Assembly: GCA_934695425.1 (NCBI GenBank)
Contig: CAKUVH010000005.1
Location: 19,878-83,877, forward strand
Direction of reading: 5' to 3'
From: an uncultured Eubacteriales bacterium
Lineage (GTDB): Bacteria > Bacillota > Clostridia > Oscillospirales > Acutalibacteraceae
DNA length: 64,000 nt
The notes under the pieces are model-generated. The model was given only the letters and a program-made list of their open reading frames with translations. It was not told the origin of the DNA and searched no databases. A program made the translations under genes and the position numbers. This document shows positions 26,488 through 33,951 of this stretch, one piece after another. The first letter of the stretch is position 1. The number at the start of each line of letters is the position of its first letter.

Positions 26488-27234
26488 TTATATATTTATT
26501 TCTATTCCTACCGGGCAATGATCGCTACCGAGCACGTCGCCATAAATCAAACTGTCAACCAGATTTTCTTTTAAGCTTTTGGATACAACAAAGTAATCAA
26601 TTCTCCATCCGATATTCTTTTTACGGACATCTTTGCGGTACGACCACCACGTATAGGAATTCTTTTTATCAGGGTAAAAATATCTGAACGTATCTATAAA
26701 TCCTTCATTTAAAAGGTTCGAAAAACTTTCTCTTTCTTCAATTGTAAATCCGGAATGCCCTGAATTCGATTTTGGGTTTTTTAAATCTATTTCTTGATGT
26801 GCAACATTTAAATCTCCGCAAAGTATAACAGGTTTATGTTTTTCCAAATCTTTAAGAAAGTTCGTAAGTTTTTTATCAAAATTCAGTCGATGCTCCAATC
26901 GAGATAAATCTCTTCTTGCCTGGGGAATGTAGCAGTTGACAAGATAAAAATTTTCATATTCCAAAGCAATTATTCGCCCTTCGGTGTCATTAAATAATGA
27001 TGTATCTACGTTTTTAAAATCCAATTTTGAAAAAACAGCCGTACCGGAGTATCCCTTTTTTTGAGCGTGATTCCAACATTTGTTGTACTCATTTAATTCA
27101 AAAATTTCCAGAGGTTCGTGAATTTTTATTTCCTGAAGACATATTATATCCGCGTTTACATCTTTCACAAATTCACAAAATCCTTTCCCAGTACAAGACC
27201 TTATACCATTCACATTCCACGATACAATTTTCAT
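26488..27234 (-). CDS. exoA: Exodeoxyribonuclease III / AP endonuclease
   Basis: The enzyme cleaves DNA at abasic sites in base-excision repair. The 248 residues carry the full set of family motifs: WNVNGIR at the start, LQEIK (metal Glu), GDLNVAHQEIDL, GWRIDYFVVS and the final SDHCPVGIEI with catalytic Asp-His. Length is typical of the ExoA/Xth group. It is monocistronic, converging with the DegV gene and upstream of the second exported cluster on the same strand. Confidence 0.95.
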   Translation of the reverse strand: MKIVSWNVNGIRSCTGKGFCEFVKDVNADIICLQEIKIHEPLEIFELNEYNKCWNHAQKKGYSGTAVFSKLDFKNVDTSLFNDTEGRIIALEYENFYLVNCYIPQARRDLSRLEHRLNFDKKLTNFLKDLEKHKPVILCGDLNVAHQEIDLKNPKSNSGHSGFTIEERESFSNLLNEGFIDTFRYFYPDKKNSYTWWSYRKDVRKKNIGWRIDYFVVSKSLKENLVDSLIYGDVLGSDHCPVGIEINI

Positions 27235-27280
27235 AAATTTGCTCCTTTTATCGAGTTTGTATAAAAGAGTGGGGAATTAA

Positions 27281-28663
27281 TTAAAAATCCAAATGATTAG
27301 ATGGCGATTCCTGTATGTCCAATATATAGCATATATATTCGTAAGCTTGTTGCATGAGATGTGCATCGAGTTTGTCGCTTGTTAAACAGTATAAGGGATA
27401 ATTATAAGCAATAGTACTTTTAAAATAAAATGGTTGTGTAGAAGAGGAAAAACGAAGATTTCTTTGCTCGGAGGGTATTTTTCCTTCAAAAAACTCCGGA
27501 ATCGCTTCAAATATTCCTCTTAAATCTATGACCCATCCTCGAGGAGCGTTCAGAGGTATTTGGATTTGGGCTGGTGCATTAATCCATGGCACTTGAGTCG
27601 GGTTTTCATGCCAATGTGATATGTTTAAGATATATTCTTTTAAGCGTTGCACAGCTCCATAATGATCGCAACATACTCCGGTAATATATGTTTTATGAGT
27701 GCGTTTTCTTTCACTTCCGGGGGTTACTAAAAAATGCTCTCTATTTTTACGTGGAGTAGGAGCGCATAAACTTTGGCTTGGGGTTTCATTTGCATTTCTG
27801 TTCATCGAAGGAGTTAAATGACTCTTTTTTGTGACTTTTCTAATCGGGGTAGAAGGAATCTCAAAATCTCTCCTATTGCGTTTACTGACGGGAGTCGGAG
27901 GAACGACAAAATTGCTCGAAGCTTTATTTGTTGATGTGCTATTGATTTCTGTGAAAATACTATCATCTATTGCTTTAAAATCCTCTGATTCTTGACTCTG
28001 AGAATTTGAAGTTTCTTCGCTTTCTGAATTTATATTTTCAAAAGAAGCATTTAAACCCACAGTACTTTCAGGATTGTAATTATAAATTTCGGGCGTATCG
28101 GATTTAAAATAGCTTACTTTTCGTTTTTCTTTGCAAAAACATTTAAAAGCTTTGAAAATTATAGATGCTGAGGTTTTTTCGTTGCTTTCCGAGATGCGAA
28201 AAGACTCGTTCAATCGTCCACACGATATATTGAAACCGATTTCGTTTTCAAATGTGATAGTGAGGGTAAGATCCTGGTCAGGTGGTGTGATAGTATAAAT
28301 AGTTGTACCATCAGGATTTTCTAAGGTTGTCCAGTTAGAACTATTAAAAAAAGATTTTAATAGTTTGACTAAAGGTGCTTCATTTGAAACGTGCAATGCA
28401 TACGAGCCTTTAGTACTCGGTTTATTTTTAAATGTGGCATCTTTTTTTTCTCCGTTACAAATGTATCCACATATTTCCCCGCCTGATATGTAAAAACATT
28501 GTGGATGTTGATGTCTGCATTTTTCGCAAAATACACCTCGACTTGAGTAAATCTTATTAGAATTTGTTTTTAGATTTAGGTAATTTACAGCGCTTACTGC
28601 ACTGCCAGAAAACAATGCAGATAAAATTAACATCGCTGAACATTTTTTAAATTTCTTTAACAT
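27281..28663 (-). CDS. Exported two-domain Cys-rich protein
   Basis: The 460-residue protein is the last gene of a five-gene run of exported paralogues. It has a signal peptide (MLKKFKKCSAMLILSALFSG, cut near AVSA). A first domain (about 40-180) matches the family: a Cys cluster (FCEKCRHQHPQC, GEICGYIC), a hydrophobic LLKSFFNSSNW helix and the closing FKAFKCFCKE. A basic Ser/Thr/Pro linker (about 205-320) contains repeated VPPTPVSKRNRRDF, IPSTPIRKVTKK and APTPRKNREHF segments. The C-terminal part (GVCCDHYGAVQRLKEYIL onward) looks like a second, diverged copy. Function unknown. Confidence 0.75.
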   Translation of the reverse strand: MLKKFKKCSAMLILSALFSGSAVSAVNYLNLKTNSNKIYSSRGVFCEKCRHQHPQCFYISGGEICGYICNGEKKDATFKNKPSTKGSYALHVSNEAPLVKLLKSFFNSSNWTTLENPDGTTIYTITPPDQDLTLTITFENEIGFNISCGRLNESFRISESNEKTSASIIFKAFKCFCKEKRKVSYFKSDTPEIYNYNPESTVGLNASFENINSESEETSNSQSQESEDFKAIDDSIFTEINSTSTNKASSNFVVPPTPVSKRNRRDFEIPSTPIRKVTKKSHLTPSMNRNANETPSQSLCAPTPRKNREHFLVTPGSERKRTHKTYITGVCCDHYGAVQRLKEYILNISHWHENPTQVPWINAPAQIQIPLNAPRGWVIDLRGIFEAIPEFFEGKIPSEQRNLRFSSSTQPFYFKSTIAYNYPLYCLTSDKLDAHLMQQAYEYICYILDIQESPSNHLDF

Positions 28664-28704
28664 TTTATATTTCCTTTCTCATTTTATTATGTGATAGTGT
28701 CTAA

Positions 28705-29457
28705 CTAAAGAATTTCATTTTCTTTACAAAATTTACAGAAAGCTGCAAATTTTTTGTCCGCTAAAGTGCGGTTTGTAAAGTCATCGCCCAGTTTAAGTTT
28801 TTTCGAAAAGCCCTTACATCCTGTAGAATGATCTCCCTCATATGCCATATCGTAAGAGTTAGGATTTTCTTTAGTTGGTTCAGAGTTGAAATATATAGTG
28901 AAATATTCATTATTACATTTTATAACATCTTGTAACTCAGGGTCGCTAAGTAGAGGCGTCAATTTCAATACAAAATTATCGTTACAACTTATATACCAAT
29001 TTCCCCATAAAAAATAACTTAATATTTTTTTGATAATACTATGTTTTCTATATTTTTCTGGATTATCAGTAATTTTATGAGCTTGAGCTCCAAAATTACT
29101 TTTCAAACATCCACGTCCTATTGCTATTACATTGTGGTCGTAATCAGGGAGAAGATAAAAATGTCTGACTCTCTTATTGCATGAAGTGTGTTTTGCAAGT
29201 AATCCGCATCTAGGATTTATCTCATTTGAACCTGAATTGAGATAAAACGGCCCAATTAACCCATCGAGGTTATATTCTTCTGTGATATCAGACTCTTCTT
29301 CTGAGGAGTATTCTTCACGTTCTCTCTTTTGAGCTTGTGCAGTGGTGGGCTTATTTGGTTCTTGAGGTGCTGTCGCGAATGAAGCAAAGGGTATTGAAGA
29401 TGAAAAAACTAAGGCAAGTGCGAGTAATTTAGAATATTTTTTTAAAATTTCGAACAT
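28705..29457 (-). CDS. Exported Cys-motif paralogue 4
   Basis: This 250-residue exported protein (MFEILKKYSKLLALALVFSS, cut near SFA) has a basic patch KREREE and an acidic stretch. Its conserved core shows RCGLLAKHTSCNKRVRHFYL, LPDYDHNVIAIGRGCLK, an IIKKILSYFLWGNWY helix and the end KKFAAFCKFCKENEIL. The four Cys (RC, SC, GC, FC) could bind a metal. It is about 60% similar by eye to the next upstream gene. It is 41 bases from both neighbours, consistent with one operon. No enzyme family is recognised. Confidence 0.8.
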   Translation of the reverse strand: MFEILKKYSKLLALALVFSSSIPFASFATAPQEPNKPTTAQAQKREREEYSSEEESDITEEYNLDGLIGPFYLNSGSNEINPRCGLLAKHTSCNKRVRHFYLLPDYDHNVIAIGRGCLKSNFGAQAHKITDNPEKYRKHSIIKKILSYFLWGNWYISCNDNFVLKLTPLLSDPELQDVIKCNNEYFTIYFNSEPTKENPNSYDMAYEGDHSTGCKGFSKKLKLGDDFTNRTLADKKFAAFCKFCKENEIL

Positions 29458-29498
29458 TTTGGGATTCCTTTCTTAATTTAATTTGTGATGGTATTTAG

Positions 29499-30230
29499 CT
29501 AAAAGATTTCATTTATCTTGCAAAAATAGCAGAAAGCTGCAAATTTTTTGTCCGCAATAGTGTAAGTTTCGTCAAAAGAATTACATCTGTTTATGTAAGT
29601 GCCATTATATGCCATATCGTATGGATGAGGATTTTTCTTGGTATTTTCTGAGTGGACAAATATAGTAAAATATGTATCCCAGCCCTTTATAACTCCTTTT
29701 AAATCAGGATCTTCCAAGAGAGGCGTCAAATTCAATACGTAGTTTCCTAAAAAGTTTTCGTGCCAATTGTTCTGTAAAAAATAATTTAATATTTTTCTGG
29801 TGATGTTATATTTTACGGTATTTTCTATAGAATTAGCATTTTTGTGAGCTTCAGGTCCAAAATTCTTTCTTAAACATTCTCGACCTATCGCTATTACATT
29901 GTGGTTGTAATCAGGCAGAAGATAAAACCTACTGGTGCGTCTATTACACGGACTGTATTTCATAAGCAATCCGCATCTGGGACGTACCTCATTCGGATAT
30001 AGTTTAAAATTGAACATTCCTACCAATTCGTCGATGTTATATCCTTCTGGGATATCAAATTCTTCATCTAAGTCTAAGTAGTATTCTTCACGCTCTCTTT
30101 TTATAGCTTGTGTAGCGGTAGGCTCATTTGGTTCTTGGGGATTGATTGCAAATGAAGCGAAGGGTATTGAGGATGAAAAAACTAAGGCAAGTGCTAATAC
30201 TTTAGAGTATTTTTTTAAAATCTTGAACAT
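29499..30230 (-). CDS. Exported Cys-motif paralogue 3
   Basis: The 243-residue closest paralogue of the previous entry has an almost identical leader (MFKILKKYSKVLALALVFSS) and core (RCGLLMKYSPCNRRTSRFYL, LPDYNHNVIAIGRECLRKNF). It keeps the basic KREREEY patch after the signal peptide and the C-terminal KKFAAFCYFCKINEIF. The spacing of the Cys and of LPDY is conserved, but the acidic segment between signal and core varies. The recent duplication is evident in DNA as well. Predicted extracytoplasmic; function unknown. Confidence 0.8.
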   Translation of the reverse strand: MFKILKKYSKVLALALVFSSSIPFASFAINPQEPNEPTATQAIKREREEYYLDLDEEFDIPEGYNIDELVGMFNFKLYPNEVRPRCGLLMKYSPCNRRTSRFYLLPDYNHNVIAIGRECLRKNFGPEAHKNANSIENTVKYNITRKILNYFLQNNWHENFLGNYVLNLTPLLEDPDLKGVIKGWDTYFTIFVHSENTKKNPHPYDMAYNGTYINRCNSFDETYTIADKKFAAFCYFCKINEIF

Positions 30231-30250
30231 TTTGGAGTTCCTTCCTTATT

Positions 30251-31144
30251 TTAGTTTTTAAGATCGAATGGTTGATAGATATCATGAACTTTGCAGAAAA
30301 ATTTGAAAGCCTCAAATATTTTATCATCGGATAAAGGAATATCACTTTCAAATGGCGAAGGGCTGGAGATTTTGTTAGATGGTGGGGTGCCGTGATAATA
30401 AAATTTAAAAGAGCGGGTGCCCTTGTTGTGCCATAATGTCAAAAGCGTAGAATCAATCTTTTTTGCAGGGGTATATCCTTCTTTTTCTAACTCATGTTTT
30501 AACCCAGTTATATCCAAAACAAAATTTCCATATGAATTTGCCTTCGCCACATCTCTGCCATTTATGGTTTCGTGCTCGCAACGATTATTCCAATTTCTTT
30601 GATCATAGAAATATTTCAATATTTTTGTAGCGATAAATACTTCTCTCTGATTTTTGGATTTTTGTGCCTCTTGTGGATTAGGTATATGTAATTTTTTAGG
30701 AAGATTTTTGTCTAAATTCGGTGAACCGTTAATTCCAAAATGCTTAATGCATTCGTATCCTACTACATGCATGTGTTGTTCGTGGTCAGGTATAAGAAAA
30801 AAGTTTTTAACCGGACGATTGCATTGACCTACATTCGGATGTGAACTTCCAAATAATCTATCATCGCCCAATCTAAAATAGACCGGCATTTCACACCTGG
30901 GCCATTGATTTTTATCATCGCCTTCTGCTACAAAATCAGGGATGATTCCATCGATAATATATTCATCCGATAAAACCTTCGAAACTTTTTCTTCTCTTTT
31001 TCTTTTGCGACTTTCTATGCGTTCTACTATGTCAATGTCATTTGGCTTTTGAGGCTCGATTGCGAATGACGAAAAGGGAAGAGAGGATGAGAAAATTAAT
31101 CCTAAGATTAATAATTTAGAGTGTTTTTTTAAATTTTTGAACAT
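30251..31144 (-). CDS. Exported Cys-motif paralogue 2
   Basis: This is a 297-residue, more diverged member. The leader (MFKNLKKHSKLLILGLIFSS) is followed by a strong basic patch ESRKRKREEKVSK. The core contains WPRCEMPVYF, an inserted loop, GQCNRPVKNFFLIPDHEQHM and VVGYECIKHFG. A longer middle holds ATKILKYFYDQRNWNNRC and the end KIFEAFKFFCKVHDIYQP. The insert between the first two Cys is unique in the family. It starts 20 bases after the previous gene's stop, with GGAAGG as ribosome site. Function unknown. Confidence 0.8.
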   Translation of the reverse strand: MFKNLKKHSKLLILGLIFSSSLPFSSFAIEPQKPNDIDIVERIESRKRKREEKVSKVLSDEYIIDGIIPDFVAEGDDKNQWPRCEMPVYFRLGDDRLFGSSHPNVGQCNRPVKNFFLIPDHEQHMHVVGYECIKHFGINGSPNLDKNLPKKLHIPNPQEAQKSKNQREVFIATKILKYFYDQRNWNNRCEHETINGRDVAKANSYGNFVLDITGLKHELEKEGYTPAKKIDSTLLTLWHNKGTRSFKFYYHGTPPSNKISSPSPFESDIPLSDDKIFEAFKFFCKVHDIYQPFDLKN

Positions 31145-31164
31145 TTTTTAATTCCTTCCTTATT

Positions 31165-31941
31165 TTATTTTTTTAATCCAAATCGTTGGCTGATTAGGTT
31201 TTTTTGACAGAAAAATTCAAAAGCTCTGAAAATTTTATCGTCAGATAAATTCCTTTGATTTTTTGGAGATTTACACTCGCCGGAAAACCCGTAATCATAA
31301 GCTATTTTATAAACAGAGTGGTCATCTTTATTTGGAAAAAATATGGTGATAACTTTGCTCCGTCCGCCAAGAATATCTTTAAATTCGGGGTCGGTTGCGA
31401 GTCCCGTTAAATACAACACGAAATTACCGCTTTCTTCTTTTTTGAACCATTTTCCATTAAGAAAATAATTTAATATTTTCGATGTGCTGATGAGTTGTTT
31501 GTTAAGGTCATCAAAATTTTGAGGATTGTCCAAATTATTTACATATATCTTTTTATGAATCGATTTGAAAAAACTTTTATCAGCTAAACTCTTAAGACAA
31601 TTTCCTCCTGCTTTATATAAGTTTCCTGAATAATCCGGTACCAAATAATAACGAGCCAGCTGTCGGTTACAGGGAGTACCGTCTTTTGATATTTCGCAGC
31701 GTATACATTCACCGTTCTTTTGGGCGGAAAACTCTATAGGAATTATTCCCTTGGTGTCGTACTTTTCTGATAAATTTAAACTTTCTTCTCGTTTTCTTTT
31801 TTGAGCTGTTACTTTTTGGTGAGTTTTGGAAGCTTCATTTTGATTTTGAGGCTTTATTGCATGCGAATAAAAAGGTATGGATGCCGAAAAAGCTAAGGCG
31901 AGCGCTAATAATTTTGAATACTTCTTGAAATTTTTTAACAA
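31165..31941 (-). CDS. Exported Cys-motif paralogue 1
   Basis: The first gene of the run encodes 258 residues and appears to start at TTG 31941 (MLKNFKKYSKLLALALAFSA), with AGGAG 11 bases upstream. After the signal comes the basic patch AQKRKREESLNLSEK. The core is CIRCEISKDGTPCNRQLARY, LVPDYSGNLYKAGGNCLKS, with helix TSKILNYFLNGKWF and C-terminal KIFRAFEFFCQKNLISQRF. The unusual TTG start may keep expression low. Promoter elements for the operon must lie in the 560-bp gap upstream but were not clear. Function unknown. Confidence 0.78.
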   Translation of the reverse strand: MLKNFKKYSKLLALALAFSASIPFYSHAIKPQNQNEASKTHQKVTAQKRKREESLNLSEKYDTKGIIPIEFSAQKNGECIRCEISKDGTPCNRQLARYYLVPDYSGNLYKAGGNCLKSLADKSFFKSIHKKIYVNNLDNPQNFDDLNKQLISTSKILNYFLNGKWFKKEESGNFVLYLTGLATDPEFKDILGGRSKVITIFFPNKDDHSVYKIAYDYGFSGECKSPKNQRNLSDDKIFRAFEFFCQKNLISQRFGLKK

Positions 31942-32050
31942 TTTTTATTTCACTCCTAAATTTATTTTTTTTATATATGTCGACAAGAGCTGCCGAACTT
32001 CGAAAAACTTTAAAAGCAGCACTTATTGAGCGCCTTTATTCAATTGAATT

Positions 32051-32074
32051 TTAAAAATATACGTATATTTTTAA
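32051..32074. repeat. Perfect 24-bp palindrome
   Basis: TTAAAAATATAC is followed directly by its reverse complement GTATATTTTTAA. It could be an operator for a dimeric regulator or a cruciform site. Confidence 0.6.
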
Positions 32075-32460
32075 GTAAAAAGTGGAAAATGAGAAGAATA
32101 GGGAAGCCTTTCCTGAATGAATTTTAGCGAATATTTTCGTAAAAACTCACATTAAAATAAATTATTGGATAATGTGGGGTTATGAACATTAATTAAAAAT
32201 TATTGGAGTAGTATTTTACAGCTGTTTAAATATATATCGTAAAAAGTTCGTATAGCAGAAATATTTAACCTAATCAATAGGTAACATACTTTTATGTAGT
32301 GGAAAAACTAGAAAGGCTTCCTTAACCCCACAATATAAGTATATTAAAAAATGAACACTCATGCAACCAAAAATTGAATATAATTTTAATTTTAGTGAAA
32401 TGTATTATTAGTTATGCCGATAATCACAAATATTTGTAGTGATGTTTCATAATAAAAAAT

Positions 32461-32484
32461 CCTACCTTGAGTTAACAAGGTAGG
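32461..32484 (-). terminator. Terminator of the lipoprotein gene
   Basis: CCTACCTTG and CAAGGTAGG flank a 6-base loop. On the minus strand a T-rich run follows. Confidence 0.85.
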
Positions 32485-32505
32485 AAATATGATCTTTAAT
32501 ATTGC

Positions 32506-33198
32506 TTATTTAAAAAGTTCGGATATAGTTGCGTCGCAGAGTTGAATTACAAGATTAAATTGTTTTTCTTCGTTATTTTCCGGATTTTTATAGGTGTCCG
32601 GTTCTTCGCATAAGTATACCATTACACTTTTTTTGTTTTCTGAAGATTCTCCCATCCAATAATAGAGTCCATCTTCGAATTTTGCTTCGGGTTCTTTGTC
32701 ATTCAAAATTCCATAATATTTGAATCCTGAATTCTTAAGCTTGTCAACATAGTTTTTAACGCCATCAAGGTTTGCTCCTGAATAGTAAACACACCAAATC
32801 GTATGGCTTTTGTCGTTTTCACCTTCGTTTACATATTCGGTAGCTACTATCTCGCCGCTGCCTTCGTATTTCATATCAGAGCTTATAAAATCCGCCTTAG
32901 GCCATTCTTTGTTTCCTGCTTTTACTTCGGATTTTTCGCTGCTGTTATTGTTTTCGTTGGTGCTGTCGGGCTGTTTGTTTTCCTGGCTGTCTTTAGCTGT
33001 GTTTTCAGAATTTTGATTATTATTTGTGTCGTTTTGTTGACTTTCTGAATTTTCCGAATTTTCTGAACTATTTTCTACTGTTTCCGAAGTTGAAGTTTCG
33101 TTTTCTTCGGTATTGTTTTCAGACGATTGTTTTTGTCCGCAAGCGGTGATAGAAAGACACATTAATAATGCCATTCCCAATAAAGATAATTTCTTCAT
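32506..33198 (-). CDS. Lipoprotein with acidic Ser/Asn linker
   Basis: The 230-residue protein has a type II signal peptide: MKKLSLLGMALLMCLSITAC with the lipobox Cys at 21, so it should be anchored to the outer face of the membrane. Residues about 25-95 are a low-complexity Ser/Asn/Glu/Gln spacer. A small folded domain (about 96-230) has FISSDMKYEGSGEIVATEY and DKLKNSGFKYYGI. No family is recognised for that domain. The gene is 12 bases from the upstream DUF975 gene, so they are probably co-transcribed. Confidence 0.85.
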   Translation of the reverse strand: MKKLSLLGMALLMCLSITACGQKQSSENNTEENETSTSETVENSSENSENSESQQNDTNNNQNSENTAKDSQENKQPDSTNENNNSSEKSEVKAGNKEWPKADFISSDMKYEGSGEIVATEYVNEGENDKSHTIWCVYYSGANLDGVKNYVDKLKNSGFKYYGILNDKEPEAKFEDGLYYWMGESSENKKSVMVYLCEEPDTYKNPENNEEKQFNLVIQLCDATISELFK

Positions 33199-33210
33199 GA
33201 TAAATACCTC

Positions 33211-33870
33211 CTAATTTTGTTTTTCATCATTTTTTAATTGAATATAGAAATTTGCTACAGTCGCTTCCATGTAAGGACCTACATATATTACAGCTATTCC
33301 GAAAGTTATTACACACAACATTATCCACCAGAAAAATGATAAATACAGTGTGAATAATTCCCATTTATGTCCATCTGTTATTCTCTTACTTAGATTTATG
33401 GCCTCAAGCGCAGAAATTTCCGGATTTTCCGCTAATATATACGGAGCCATTGAATATGAAATCATTTTTATAATTCCCGGAATAATTAAAAGTAGTGACC
33501 ATAACATCGTGAAAATACTTGTTAAAATGTATAGTAAAATCGAATTTCCGTAATTAGAAAATCCCGCCATTAAATATTTTAATCCGGTTTTTTCTCCTTG
33601 AGCATTCTGAAGATAAGTTTTCTTTTGACCTATCAACAGAGCAGGGAAAATCAGTATACTAACCAAGCACATCGGAATGAATAAGAAGCTCCAATTTGTT
33701 TGATATCTAAACGCATCGTCATTTGTATAAAACGAATTCAAATTTAAAGTATTCAACAATGTTTGCCTGCCTGCTGATACAGATACCAAAAAATTTATAA
33801 AAAATAGGGTCATCACATTATTGCGAATGTTACACTTAGCTTTAGTTTTTAATTCTTCTCTGCTTATCAT
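33211..33870 (-). CDS. DUF975 family membrane protein
   Basis: This 219-residue integral membrane protein has about five hydrophobic segments. It has the hallmark opening MISREELKTKAKCNIRNN and the central IIPGIIKMISYSMAPYIL, followed by NPEISALEAINLSKRITDGHK. These are typical of DUF975, a widespread Firmicutes family of unknown role. The C-terminal end is short and charged (NDEKQN). It precedes the lipoprotein gene in the same direction. No function can be stated. Confidence 0.88.
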   Translation of the reverse strand: MISREELKTKAKCNIRNNVMTLFFINFLVSVSAGRQTLLNTLNLNSFYTNDDAFRYQTNWSFLFIPMCLVSILIFPALLIGQKKTYLQNAQGEKTGLKYLMAGFSNYGNSILLYILTSIFTMLWSLLLIIPGIIKMISYSMAPYILAENPEISALEAINLSKRITDGHKWELFTLYLSFFWWIMLCVITFGIAVIYVGPYMEATVANFYIQLKNDEKQN

Positions 33871-33951
33871 TTAAATATCCCCTTTCTTGACTGTACAATT
33901 CAGACAGATTCTAGCACAATTCTACAAAAACGTCAATATTTATTTTGCGAA

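Larger units (their letters stand above)
31942..32505. other. Long non-coding stretch with palindromes
   Basis: No credible gene is present in 564 bp. It contains a perfect 24-bp palindrome (32051-32074). It also contains a 24-base segment at 32311-32334 whose two halves occur inverted at 32101-32112 and 32171-32182, and the terminator of the lipoprotein gene at its right end. It lies directly upstream of the exported Cys-motif operon, so it may be its regulatory region or the remnant of a lost element. Confidence 0.5.
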
